A stretch of 64,000 nucleotides of DNA from Bacillus sp. SORGH_AS_0510 (GTDB lineage: Bacteria; Bacillota; Bacilli; Bacillales; Cytobacillaceae): the NCBI RefSeq assembly GCF_030818775.1, contig NZ_JAUTAU010000001.1, forward strand, positions 3,786,001 to 3,850,000, written 5' to 3'. The notes below the pieces were generated by a model. The model saw only the letters and a program-made list of their open reading frames with translations, ran no database searches and was not told where the DNA came from. The translations under genes and the position numbers were made by a program. Below, piece by piece: positions 34,061-42,244 of this stretch; the first letter of the stretch is position 1; every line of letters starts with the position of its first letter.

Positions 34061-36376
34061 ATGAAAACAGCTATCTACCAAAATCAACGGATTGTACTTG
34101 AGCAACTGGCTAGAGATCAATACCAAAAAATATTTCTTGCAGGGAAAAATGGTGAGCTTTTTTGCCCAGTTTGTAAGGAAAAGGTATTGTTGTTTCTTGG
34201 GATTCAAGAAGCTCCACATTTCTTTCATGCTCAAGCTTCTCTAAAAGATTGCATAGAACTAGCACCTAGTGAAAGTGTAGTCAAACTGGATGATGCACCC
34301 CACTATATTGAACGAAATGGCTTTAAAATACCTCAAGGCAGAACCATAACAGATGCCCCAAAAACCATAGAACTGTTTAAGTCCGCGATGAATATTGAGT
34401 ATTCTGTTCCATTTCATCCTGCCAATGGAAAACCTAAAACGGAGCGACCACCATATTTACAACAGCTTGAAAACCAGGGAGTAGTCCTAGATGATAGCCA
34501 GGCAGCAGCTGTAATGGAAACGGATGGCTCCTTACTTGTTTTAGCTGGTGCCGGCAGTGGGAAAACACGTGTGTTAACTGCTCGAACTGCCTATATGATG
34601 GAAGTGAAGCAGATTGAACCTCGTTCCATAATGCTTGTTACTTTTACAGCAAAAGCAGCGGCAGAAATGAAACAGCGTTTACTGTCTTATCCATATATTC
34701 ATCGTGAGAAGGTTAACTTGCTTGTTACAGGAACCTTTCACAGCATTTTTTATCGCATCCTTATGTTTCATGATGCAGAAAATTGGTCATCACATAAGTT
34801 ACTCAAAAAAGAATGGCAGCGGGACAAGATTCTAAAAGATGCCGGAAAAGAGCTTGATATTTCTGAAAAGGAATTTGCTTTCGATTTGGCTCTTCAGCAA
34901 ATCGGATTTTGGAAAAACTCTCTACTTATGCCTGACCAAGTAAAGCCCACAACAGAATGGGAAGAAACTGTTGTTTTTTTATACTCACGATATGAAGAGT
35001 ACAAAAAAAGACAAGGTTTATTTGATTTTGATGACATGCTGATTGGCTGTTATCAACTGCTAAAATCTACACCTGCGCTACTACAACAATATCAAAATCG
35101 TTTTCACTACTTTTTAATCGATGAGTTTCAAGACATCAATAAAGTTCAATATGAACTGATAAAACTTTTATCCGAAAAGAACAAAAACGTTTGCGCTGTT
35201 GGTGATGATGACCAGGCAATTTATTCCTTCAGAGGCAGCGACCCCAGCTATTTACTAGAGTTTGAGAAAGACTTTCCATTTGCAAAATTGGTGACTCTTG
35301 ACCAAAATTATCGTTCTTCTCATGAAATTGTTTCTGCGGCGAATCAAATGATATCCGCTAATAAAATGCGACGAACAAAGAAGATGAAGGCACAGTTTTC
35401 TTCTAGTTTCCGACCACAGATCTTTTTTCCTTACGATGAAGAGGAAGAAGCAACTATGATTGTAACAGACATCCAAGAAAAGATTGCTGCGGGTGCGAAC
35501 CCTTCGGACTTTGCCATTCTTTATCGAACCAATGCGAGTTCAAGAGCTGTGTTTGAACGATTAGCAAACTCAAATCTTCCATTCAAAATTGATTCGGATG
35601 CTGACTCTTTCTACGATAGATATATTGTAAGAAGTGCCTTAGCCTTTCTAAGAGTGAGTTTAAATGAAGATGATCCACAAGCCATGTCAGAAATTCTGCC
35701 CTTGCTGTTTTTAAAACAGTCTGTACTAAAGGAAATCAAGGCACAAAGCATATTAATGGATTGTAGTTTTCTTGAGTCATTGTCGCACTTGAAAACAACG
35801 CATGCCTTTCAAGAGAAAAAATTAAAAAAAGCTGTTACGCTGATTCGCGGGTTAAAACATTTATCCCCTCTTAAGGCTCTTGAACAAATTGAAAAAGATC
35901 TTGGCTTTCTTGAATTTCTCAAGAAACGTGGAAATGAATCGAGTAAGATTGAAAAAGGTTCAGACGATCTAAAAGACCTTAAAGTAGCTGCACGAAGCTT
36001 TGAAGCGATTGAGGCTTTACTGGTTCATGCTGAGCATATGTCTGCCATGAATAAAGAAATTAAAAACTTAAGTAAACATTTTACAAACGCCATCAGCCTA
36101 AGTACCATTCACCGGTCGAAAGGACTTGAATATCATACCGTCTACATTTTGGGCGCTGTTGATGGCAGTCTCCCACATGACTATGCACTAGAAACGTACA
36201 GAAATGGCGATTTTTCCGCTTTAGAAGAAGAGCGAAGATTATTTTATGTTGCTATGACTCGAGCGCATGAGCGGTTGTTTATTTCTGTCCCCCTAAACAG
36301 AAGAGGAAAAAAAGCATATCGTTCGCGGTTCTTAGTTCCTCTTCATAAAAAGAAGAAGATCGATTCCTACAAGTAG
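34061..36376 (+). CDS. yjcD: UvrD/PcrA-like helicase YjcD with CoiA-type zinc finger
   Basis: Seen: 771 aa. Residues 1-60 carry C35-x2-C38 and, after LLFLG, HFFHAQ and a later Cys (C64 region), the same layout as the N-terminus of CoiA at 52609-53820. The helicase core follows: Q-motif, Walker A AGAGSGKTR near 162-170, DEFQD, GDDDQAIYSFRGSD, HRSKGLEY and YVAMTRA. No C-terminal nuclease. Known: B. subtilis YjcD is a SF1 helicase of unclear role. Domain fusion suggests recombination or repair of incoming DNA. The stop codon is inside the terminator. Confidence 0.88.
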   Translation: MKTAIYQNQRIVLEQLARDQYQKIFLAGKNGELFCPVCKEKVLLFLGIQEAPHFFHAQASLKDCIELAPSESVVKLDDAPHYIERNGFKIPQGRTITDAPKTIELFKSAMNIEYSVPFHPANGKPKTERPPYLQQLENQGVVLDDSQAAAVMETDGSLLVLAGAGSGKTRVLTARTAYMMEVKQIEPRSIMLVTFTAKAAAEMKQRLLSYPYIHREKVNLLVTGTFHSIFYRILMFHDAENWSSHKLLKKEWQRDKILKDAGKELDISEKEFAFDLALQQIGFWKNSLLMPDQVKPTTEWEETVVFLYSRYEEYKKRQGLFDFDDMLIGCYQLLKSTPALLQQYQNRFHYFLIDEFQDINKVQYELIKLLSEKNKNVCAVGDDDQAIYSFRGSDPSYLLEFEKDFPFAKLVTLDQNYRSSHEIVSAANQMISANKMRRTKKMKAQFSSSFRPQIFFPYDEEEEATMIVTDIQEKIAAGANPSDFAILYRTNASSRAVFERLANSNLPFKIDSDADSFYDRYIVRSALAFLRVSLNEDDPQAMSEILPLLFLKQSVLKEIKAQSILMDCSFLESLSHLKTTHAFQEKKLKKAVTLIRGLKHLSPLKALEQIEKDLGFLEFLKKRGNESSKIEKGSDDLKDLKVAARSFEAIEALLVHAEHMSAMNKEIKNLSKHFTNAISLSTIHRSKGLEYHTVYILGAVDGSLPHDYALETYRNGDFSALEEERRLFYVAMTRAHERLFISVPLNRRGKKAYRSRFLVPLHKKKKIDSYK

Positions 36377-36396
36377 GAATTGATCTTCGCTTTTTA
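36355..36396. terminator. Terminator after yjcD / spoVIF
   Basis: Seen: GATC(g)ATTCCTAC-AA-GTAGGAAT(t)GATC followed by TTCGCTTTTTAT. Convergent with spoVIF. Confidence 0.8.
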
Positions 36397-36648
36397 TTTC
36401 TTATTCATCATTTTTGAAATGGTATTGAAGTCAAGTTGCTTACCATCATTAATAATTGATTTTACAATTTGATCTTCCATATCTTTATTTACCGGTTTAT
36501 TGGCAATTTGAGAAACTCTTCGAATCACACTACGGACAGTATGCTCATCTTTAAAGTTAGCATTTTGCAATGAATTAGCGAGGTCGAAAATATCTTTCAT
36601 ATTCACGCCTGTTTTCTTCTCGATATTTTTAAAGAAACCATTATCCAT
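36394..36648 (-). CDS. spoVIF: Stage VI sporulation protein F
   Basis: Coat assembly and resistance factor of Bacillus spores (YjcC). Seen: 84 aa from ATG 36648 (AAGGAGTG 10 bases upstream; a longer frame starts at an ATG within that leader), helical, FKNIEKKTGVNMKDIFDLANSLQNANFKDE and VRSVIRRVSQIANKPV are characteristic. Normal length. Under late mother-cell control in B. subtilis. Confidence 0.88.
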   Translation of the reverse strand: MDNGFFKNIEKKTGVNMKDIFDLANSLQNANFKDEHTVRSVIRRVSQIANKPVNKDMEDQIVKSIINDGKQLDFNTISKMMNKK

Positions 36649-36801
36649 GGAATTTTCACACTCCTTCATAAACTACTTTATTGTATGAAGAAGTGTTTAA
36701 ATGGTGATTAAAATAGGAAAAGCTATTCCAAAAAGCAAGGGTAAGAAAGGGCCGACCACCTATTGGGCCAACCCCTTCCCTCAGTTCAAGCTCACTATTT
36801 C

Positions 36802-36915
36802 TTAATAGAAGCTTGCACCAACAATGATTAAAAGGATGAACAATACGACGATTAAAACAAAAGTTGAACCACCGCCGTAACCGTAGCCGTAGCCTCCTCC
36901 ATATCCACACCACAT
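36802..36915 (-). CDS. YjcZ-family sporulation protein (37 aa)
   Basis: Seen: ATG 36915 to TAA 36802, 37 aa: a Gly/Tyr-rich start ([16 protein letters not shown]) followed by one hydrophobic helix ([20 protein letters not shown]). AGGTGA lies ahead of the ATG. This is the standard layout of the YjcZ/YrpD-type very short spore proteins, missed by length filters. Exact role in the spore unknown. Confidence 0.85.
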   Translation of the reverse strand: MWCGYGGGYGYGYGGGSTFVLIVVLFILLIIVGASFY

Positions 36916-37021
36916 AGACTGTCACCTCACTTTTGTTATCTCACTTATAACATATGAAATTAGATAAAAAAGTGTATAGGCATGACAGCCTAATCAACAA
37001 ACTGGATAAAAATTTGTATTT

Positions 37022-37399
37022 TTACCCTTTAGGTTTAAAAATGAGTGCTCCGATAAAACCAAATATGATGGCAGCTGAAATTCCTGAGCTTGTTACCTGG
37101 AACATACCAGTTAGTACTCCAATAATACCGTGGGCTTTTGCATCCTGTAATGCCCCATGTACAAGTGAATTACCAAAGCTTGTTATTGGAATGGTTGCTC
37201 CTGCACCAGCAAAGTCAACCAACGGCTCATACAAGCCAAAACCATCTAAAACTGCCCCTATTACAACAAGCAAGCTTAATGTATGACCAGGAGTCAGTTT
37301 TGCTACATCAAAGAGCAGTTGACCAATGACACAAATGATACCCCCAACCACGAATGCCCAGAAAAACATTGCTAACACAGGATCACCCCATTTCTCCAT
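37022..37399 (-). CDS. spoVAE: Stage V sporulation protein AE (AEb type)
   Basis: Membrane component of the SpoVA channel for dipicolinic acid. Seen: 125 aa with four hydrophobic segments and the SpoVAC/AE family motif [19 protein letters not shown]. Overlaps the end of spoVAD by 17 bases, so translation is coupled. Third gene of yhcN-like/spoVAC/spoVAD/spoVAE. Confidence 0.9.
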   Translation of the reverse strand: MEKWGDPVLAMFFWAFVVGGIICVIGQLLFDVAKLTPGHTLSLLVVIGAVLDGFGLYEPLVDFAGAGATIPITSFGNSLVHGALQDAKAHGIIGVLTGMFQVTSSGISAAIIFGFIGALIFKPKG

Positions 37400-38408
37400 T
37401 CATTTCGATTGATACAGCATGTGCAATACACGGAATTGATTCATTCTGCTGGAAGCTTAGAGGTGACAATAATGCACCTGTTGCCACGACTAAAATTCTT
37501 CGATACATTCCCTTTTTCATTTGGTTCAGTAAGTGCCCATATAAAACAGTAGCTGAGCAACCTGCACCGCTCCCCCCTGCTTGTGCCGGCTGATCTTCCT
37601 TATAAATCAACAACCCACAGTCCTGGAATTGTTTTCTCTCCAACTTTAAACCGCTTTTGTTTAATAATTCAAATGCCGTGTCATGTCCAATTCTTCCCAG
37701 ATCCCCTGTTACGATTAAGTCATAATAGGATGGGTCCAATTGTAAGTCTCGGAAATGAGCCATAATCGTATCAGCTGCGGCTGGTGCCATTGCACCACCC
37801 ATATTAAATGGGTCAGTTAAGCCCATATCAATAACCTTCCCAATAGTAGCAGATGTAGTTACCGGCTCGTTACGTTCAGGTTCATTCGGCTGCACAAGTG
37901 CTACTCCAGCACCGGTGATTGTCCATTGTGCCGTGGGTGGCTTTTGGCCACCATATTCAGTCGGGTAACGAAACTGCTTTTCTACAGCAGCATTATGGCT
38001 GGAGGCTCCCGTTAAGACGTATTTTGCTCCTTGGTAATTCACCACAAAGGAGGAGAGTGCTAACCCTTCCATGGAAGTGGAGCATGCGCCAAAAAGACCG
38101 AAATAAGGAATCTGCATGGTTCTGGCTGCAAAGCTTGTCGGTGTAATTTGATTGATTAAATCGCCAGCAAATAAAAACTGCACCTGTTCCTTTTGGATGT
38201 TTCCTTTTTTCAAGGCAACCTTTATAGCTTCCTCAAGTAATAGTCGATGTGCCTTTTCATAGGACTCTTTACCCATCCATAAGTCTTCGTATAATAGATC
38301 AAAATCATTTGCTAATTTTCCATTTGCTTCAAATGGTCCACCTGTTACACCAGTTGCGGTAATCATTGGACGGTTTGCGAAGACCCATGATTGATGCCCT
38401 TTTAACAA
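37383..38408 (-). CDS. spoVAD: Stage V sporulation protein AD
   Basis: Dipicolinate-binding, thiolase-fold subunit of the SpoVA complex. Seen: 341 aa; [15 protein letters not shown] and [14 protein letters not shown] show the thiolase-like fold. Start is a TTG placed directly after the spoVAC stop (TAA-TTG) with a GGGGGG run as ribosome binding site. Middle gene of the operon. Confidence 0.92.
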   Translation of the reverse strand: MLKGHQSWVFANRPMITATGVTGGPFEANGKLANDFDLLYEDLWMGKESYEKAHRLLLEEAIKVALKKGNIQKEQVQFLFAGDLINQITPTSFAARTMQIPYFGLFGACSTSMEGLALSSFVVNYQGAKYVLTGASSHNAAVEKQFRYPTEYGGQKPPTAQWTITGAGVALVQPNEPERNEPVTTSATIGKVIDMGLTDPFNMGGAMAPAAADTIMAHFRDLQLDPSYYDLIVTGDLGRIGHDTAFELLNKSGLKLERKQFQDCGLLIYKEDQPAQAGGSGAGCSATVLYGHLLNQMKKGMYRRILVVATGALLSPLSFQQNESIPCIAHAVSIEMNGEMG

Positions 38409-38888
38409 TTACAATACCCCCCACATCACGAGTAATGTTTTAATTAATGCTACTACGAAAGCTGAAAAAACCCCAAAAAGGATGACTGATCCAGCCAGCT
38501 TAAACATATTCCCACCTACACCAAGTACAAAGCCTTCGGTCCTGTGTTCTATTGCAGCAGAAATAACTGCGTTACCAAAACCAGTTACGGGTACAGCACT
38601 GCCAGCTCCTGCAAATTGACCTAACCGATCATATACACCAAACCCCGTTAATAGCATGGAAAAAAAGACCATGGTTGCGACAGTTGGGTTCCCAACGCTC
38701 TGCTCAGTGAAATTAAAAAAGTAGATATAAAAATAACTAACAGCTTGACCCACCACACAAATAAGTCCACCCACAAAGAAAGCTTTAATACAATTCTTTA
38801 ATACTGGTCTTTTAATTTCATGCTTTTGCTGTAGTTGTTGATAATTTCGTTGCTGTAGTGTCGTATTTTTTTGTTTATTACTTGGCAT
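38409..38888 (-). CDS. spoVAC: Stage V sporulation protein AC
   Basis: Integral membrane, mechanosensitive-type subunit of the SpoVA channel. Seen: 159 aa, soluble basic N-terminus (about 40 residues) then four hydrophobic segments with GAGSAVPVTGFGNAVISAAIE, the counterpart of the motif in SpoVAE. Ends exactly where spoVAD begins. Confidence 0.92.
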   Translation of the reverse strand: MPSNKQKNTTLQQRNYQQLQQKHEIKRPVLKNCIKAFFVGGLICVVGQAVSYFYIYFFNFTEQSVGNPTVATMVFFSMLLTGFGVYDRLGQFAGAGSAVPVTGFGNAVISAAIEHRTEGFVLGVGGNMFKLAGSVILFGVFSAFVVALIKTLLVMWGVL

Positions 38889-38904
38889 TCGTCTTCTCCC
38901 TTTC

Positions 38905-39372
38905 TTACTTTATATCTTCTGTCATTTTTACGATTTCATTTAGACGTTTTTCTGCTTCCTTCTTAGAAAGATCAGACGATTTAATATGTTCCTTTAGTCT
39001 TACCGCCTCTAAGAACACCTTATAATCACTTGAAACTGTAAAATTTTCTTTCGGATATTTTTTCTCCAACATTTTATTTACATTTTTTTCTATGGCTTTC
39101 ATTCGGAAACGATGCAAATGCTTCACCTTATAAACCACTAATGTATCTTTTTTACCTTTGACTACTGCAACATCGTAAAGCTCAGGTAGAGAACTCACAT
39201 CCTTTTTAACTTCATTCATATGGTCTGTATGCTTTTTATTTGTAATAATGACGGGATTAGGATTAGTTGTTTTCATTAGTGCTAATTGGCTATCCTTAGC
39301 CTGCTGATTACTACTGCAAGAGGTTAGCATAATTAGACTAATGAATAGTATCCATCGATAACTAGTGATCAT
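38905..39372 (-). CDS. YhcN/YlaJ-family sporulation lipoprotein
   Basis: Seen: 155 aa with signal peptide and lipobox (LTSC, Cys near residue 19), then a YhcN/YlaJ domain (VSSLPELYDVAVVKGKKDTLVVYKVKH). Starts the spoVAC-AD-AE unit (16-base gap). Known: this order (yhcN-like with spoVAC, spoVAD, spoVAEb) is that of second SpoVA operons (spoVA2-like), linked with spore heat resistance in related species. Confidence 0.82.
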   Translation of the reverse strand: MITSYRWILFISLIMLTSCSSNQQAKDSQLALMKTTNPNPVIITNKKHTDHMNEVKKDVSSLPELYDVAVVKGKKDTLVVYKVKHLHRFRMKAIEKNVNKMLEKKYPKENFTVSSDYKVFLEAVRLKEHIKSSDLSKKEAEKRLNEIVKMTEDIK

Positions 39373-39466
39373 TTGATTCCCTTTCCTTGTTCATTTTTTA
39401 TTTACTCACAGATAGTTTTTTCGACATTGACTAAAATTATGACTAAATCACAGAGCCAAAATAAAA

Positions 39467-39495
39467 AAACTGCCAGTTTAAACTAGCAGTTTTTC
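39467..39495. terminator. Symmetrical terminator
   Basis: Seen: AAACTGCCAGTTT pairs with AAACTAGCAGTTT, followed by TTCTG; A tract on the other side lets it serve the - strand gene at 39498 as well. Confidence 0.75.
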
Positions 39496-39497
39496 TG

Positions 39498-39620
39498 TCA
39501 TTTTGAAGTTTTTTTACCACAGCCGCAACCCTTTTTCTTAATCTTTTGGGATGGTTTATAAGATTGTATTGTTTGTGCCGCCTGTGTTGTTTGTGTATTT
39601 TTCTTATTATTCAAATCCAT
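39498..39620 (-). CDS. Small Lys/Cys-tailed protein (40 aa)
   Basis: Seen: ATG 39620 to TGA 39498, 40 aa: Gln/Thr-rich middle, tail with KKKGCGCGKK. AAGGAGAGG is 6-8 bases before the ATG, and the terminator at 39467-39495 follows the stop. The position among spore genes suggests a spore protein. No family recognised. Confidence 0.6.
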   Translation of the reverse strand: MDLNNKKNTQTTQAAQTIQSYKPSQKIKKKGCGCGKKTSK

Positions 39621-39700
39621 GTCATTCCTCTCCTTGCTATTTGTTAGATTCTTCTAAAATAGAATATGAATCAGGTACAAGTCTTGTCTCAGCGAATCCA

Positions 39701-40057
39701 TTAGTTGTGAATAAATTGTTGTACAATTAACTCTAAAATTGAGGCAATACCTGCTATAGCTAATATGAGAATAATGGGTTCTGATAGGGTAGGAAAAAAA
39801 TATTGTATACCTATAATGAGGGCGGCTGCCCATATTCCTGTACACCAATAACAACTAAGGAGTTCACCAAGAAATTTTTTTATCCCCTTACTCTTCGTAA
39901 TATAATAGACCTCTATTTCACCCTGTTCATTTTTCTCGCTAATTTCATCATAAAAGGGAGCACGAATAAATTCAGTGATTTTATCAAACACAAGTAATCG
40001 TGTTAGCCGAAAACTTGCCAAGGAGAGCAGTAAAAAGCTTAAGAGCGTAATTTTCAT
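39701..40057 (-). CDS. yjcA: DUF1360 sporulation protein YjcA
   Basis: Seen: 118 aa with three hydrophobic segments (2-22, about 68-85, 95-113) and a conserved ELLSCYWCTGIW motif; matches DUF1360 (B. subtilis YjcA, mother-cell expressed). It diverges from cotZ with a 146-base shared promoter region. Function in sporulation not defined. Confidence 0.85.
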   Translation of the reverse strand: MKITLLSFLLLSLASFRLTRLLVFDKITEFIRAPFYDEISEKNEQGEIEVYYITKSKGIKKFLGELLSCYWCTGIWAAALIIGIQYFFPTLSEPIILILAIAGIASILELIVQQFIHN

Positions 40058-40203
40058 AGGTGTTCACCCTTTCAACTTAATTGAGCAAGTATATCATTAT
40101 CCGCCTAATTTCGATAAAACAGGCTATTGTCCGTAACTGAAATGCGCCCTCTTAAATATGTTAGTAATGTAAGATATATCAAGAAATAAGGAGGAAAAAA
40201 CAA

Positions 40204-40710
40204 ATGGGTTGTGGAAAAAACAATGACTTTCACAGTGAAAACTGTGTTTGCCAAGTAGTTCGCGCCATTAAGGACATCCAAGATAATGCAGTAGAACAAG
40301 AGTGTGCAGAATGTACCAGTTGCTTCTCAGAGCCACTAGGTACGCTGGTATCTCCAGCAAGAAGGGAGCCTGTTGATACTCGCGTATTTGTGTTAAGTAC
40401 TGCAGATGGATCACCATTCCACGCATTCTTTAGCAATGAAACAAATGCATGTGTATCCATCTACTTCCGAGTTGAAGATGTTTTCGATAACTGCTGTGCG
40501 ACACTTCGTGTGTTAGTACCAGGCAAGCGCGATGGCGGTACCTTCTGTCCAGTAAATTTAGTTTCTGGTGGAGACAAATGCTGCATTGACCTTACAAAAG
40601 TTTGTCAAGTTGAACGCTTCCGTGCAAGCAACGACTGTATCACAGTAGATTTAAGCTGCTTCTGTGCCATTCAATGTATCGCTGATGTTAACCTAGGTAT
40701 CTGTGACTAA
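40204..40710 (+). CDS. cotZ: Spore crust/outer coat protein CotZ/CotY
   Basis: Seen: 168 aa, about 20 cysteines distributed along the chain, opening MGCGKNNDFHSENCVCQVVRAIKDIQDNAVE, ending CAIQCIADVNLG. This is the CotY/CotZ (ExsY) family that polymerises into the spore's outermost layer through disulfides. GGAGGA precedes the ATG. CotY and CotZ cannot be separated from this sequence. Only one copy is in the window. Own terminator follows. Confidence 0.9.
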   Translation: MGCGKNNDFHSENCVCQVVRAIKDIQDNAVEQECAECTSCFSEPLGTLVSPARREPVDTRVFVLSTADGSPFHAFFSNETNACVSIYFRVEDVFDNCCATLRVLVPGKRDGGTFCPVNLVSGGDKCCIDLTKVCQVERFRASNDCITVDLSCFCAIQCIADVNLGICD

Positions 40711-40728
40711 AAAAGTATGAATGAAATT

Positions 40729-40757
40729 AGCCAGTCGTCCATCGGCTGGCTTTTTTA
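40729..40757 (+). terminator. Terminator after cotZ
   Basis: Seen: GCCAG(tcG)...(Cg)CTGGC stem followed by TTTTTTATT; also in reach of convergent cotO. Confidence 0.85.
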
Positions 40758-40761
40758 TTGG

Positions 40762-41259
40762 TTATCTTTTTATTCCAATCATAATAATGTCCGTTAACTC
40801 GTCAAGTGGGATATCTTTAGATGTTTGGTCATGGAATTGAATGGTAATTTGGTTATCAGCATATGCAGTAAGGTAGCCTTGATAATTCTTTTCCGTCGTA
40901 AAAAATACACATGGAACGGGTGGTAATACTTTAGGAAAGTTAATTAAATAGTCCAATCGTTCCTTAATATTCATCTCTTTGAAGGGCTTTACTCTTTTGA
41001 ATGTTGCTTTGGGTTTATCCTCCTCTTCGTTTTCCACGGTTTCAGAAGCTGTTTGTACCTTGCTTTCAGGTTGTTGCTCGATTTCTTTTTTTAAAAGCGA
41101 GACCTTCTTCTTACTTTCATTCTCTAAGGGTTTGTCTTCCTCTAACTCCTCTTTTACCCCTTTACTAATATAAATTTCTTGCATGTTCGTGTTAGTTGGT
41201 GTCCTTGAAAATGGTTGATAAACGTATAGAAGCGGCCCTTGATTTTTCTTTGTTGACAT
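40762..41259 (-). CDS. cotO: Spore coat protein CotO
   Basis: Seen: 165 aa; N-terminal LLYVYQPFSRTP, long Lys/Glu-rich disordered middle (about 35-100), conserved C-terminal domain (MNIKERLDYLINFPKVLPPVPCVF ... GYLTAYADNQITIQF). Known: CotO (YjbX) controls coat morphogenesis and encasement. Gene order cotZ-cotO-fabI agrees with B. subtilis. Confidence 0.88.
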   Translation of the reverse strand: MSTKKNQGPLLYVYQPFSRTPTNTNMQEIYISKGVKEELEEDKPLENESKKKVSLLKKEIEQQPESKVQTASETVENEEEDKPKATFKRVKPFKEMNIKERLDYLINFPKVLPPVPCVFFTTEKNYQGYLTAYADNQITIQFHDQTSKDIPLDELTDIIMIGIKR

Positions 41260-41351
41260 GCACAGTACCTCCTCAGCGCGAAATTCTACACTTTATATGT
41301 ATGCGAAAAGCCTAAACGCGTTCACGCTAAATAGGTAATTACACATAAAAA

Positions 41352-41374
41352 AAGCCCGCTTCAGCAGCGAGCTT
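41352..41374 (-). terminator. Terminator of fabI
   Basis: Seen: GAAGCTCGCT-GCTGA-AGCGGGCTT followed by TTTTTTATG on the - strand. Confidence 0.85.
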
Positions 41375-41381
41375 CTTTTAA

Positions 41382-42152
41382 CTATAAGATATGGAATCCA
41401 GAATCAACATGAATGTTTTCGCCTGTTATTCCTCTAGCAAGGTCACTAAATAGGAATAAGGCTGTATCTCCAACTTCTTCTGGAGTAGTCGTTCTGCGTA
41501 ATGGTGCTTTTTCTTCAATCTCTTTTAAGATCGAGTTGAAATCACTGACTCCCTTTGCAGAAAGTGTACGAATTGGGCCAGCAGAAATGGAATTCACTCG
41601 AATATTGTCTTTTCCAAGGTCAGCTGCTAAGTAACGAACACTTGCATCCAATGAGGCCTTAGCAACACCCATTACGTTGTAGTTTTGAATCGCTCTTTCG
41701 CCACCAAGGTAAGTCAATGTTACGATGCTTCCACCTTCAGTCATTAGACCTCTCGCCTCTTTAGCAACAGCAGTTAACGAATATGAACTGATATTGTGGG
41801 CAAGTAAGAAGCCTTCTCTAGTTGTATTCATATATTCACCTTGAAGCTCTTCTTTATTAGCAAAAGCGATACAGTGGGCCACACCATTAATAGAACCAAC
41901 TGCTTCTTTGATTTCAGCAAAACATTTTGCCACATCTTCATCTCGTGTTACGTCACAAGGAAGTACAAGTGTACCTTCTGCTTCTAATGAGTTCGCTAAT
42001 TCACGAACACTGCTTTCTAATCTTTCTCCTGCATACGTAAAAATTAATCTTGCTCCGGCATTATGAAGAGAGCGGGCAATTCCCCATGCAATACTCCGTT
42101 TATTTGCAACACCCATTACTACATATGTTTTTCCAGCTAATGAAAAATTCAT
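41382..42152 (-). CDS. fabI: Enoyl-[acyl-carrier-protein] reductase (NADH)
   Basis: Last step of each fatty-acid elongation round: reduces trans-2-enoyl-ACP. Seen: 256 aa, short-chain dehydrogenase fold; N-terminal VMGVANKRSIAWGIARSLHNAGA cofactor site, active site Y-x6-K (YNVMGVAK) near 155, SAGPIRTLSAKG substrate loop. AGGAGGA (on the - strand) precedes ATG 42152. Upstream FapR box at 42186-42204 shows control by the malonyl-CoA sensor FapR. Target of triclosan in the family. Confidence 0.95.
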   Translation of the reverse strand: MNFSLAGKTYVVMGVANKRSIAWGIARSLHNAGARLIFTYAGERLESSVRELANSLEAEGTLVLPCDVTRDEDVAKCFAEIKEAVGSINGVAHCIAFANKEELQGEYMNTTREGFLLAHNISSYSLTAVAKEARGLMTEGGSIVTLTYLGGERAIQNYNVMGVAKASLDASVRYLAADLGKDNIRVNSISAGPIRTLSAKGVSDFNSILKEIEEKAPLRRTTTPEEVGDTALFLFSDLARGITGENIHVDSGFHIL

Positions 42153-42185
42153 AACGAAAAATTCCTCCCAAAATAACTACGAGTT

Positions 42186-42204
42186 ATTAGTACTTGGTAC
42201 TAAT
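42186..42204. promoter_or_regulatory. FapR operator upstream of fabI
   Basis: Seen: perfect palindromic arms ATTAGTACT and GTACTAAT with TG centre, the known FapR box pattern TTAGTAC...GTACTAA, 34 bases upstream of the fabI start. FapR represses fatty-acid synthesis genes until malonyl-CoA accumulates. Confidence 0.85.
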
Positions 42205-42244
42205 TTTACACTAATTTGTCACAAATGAAAAGTATACATATTTT

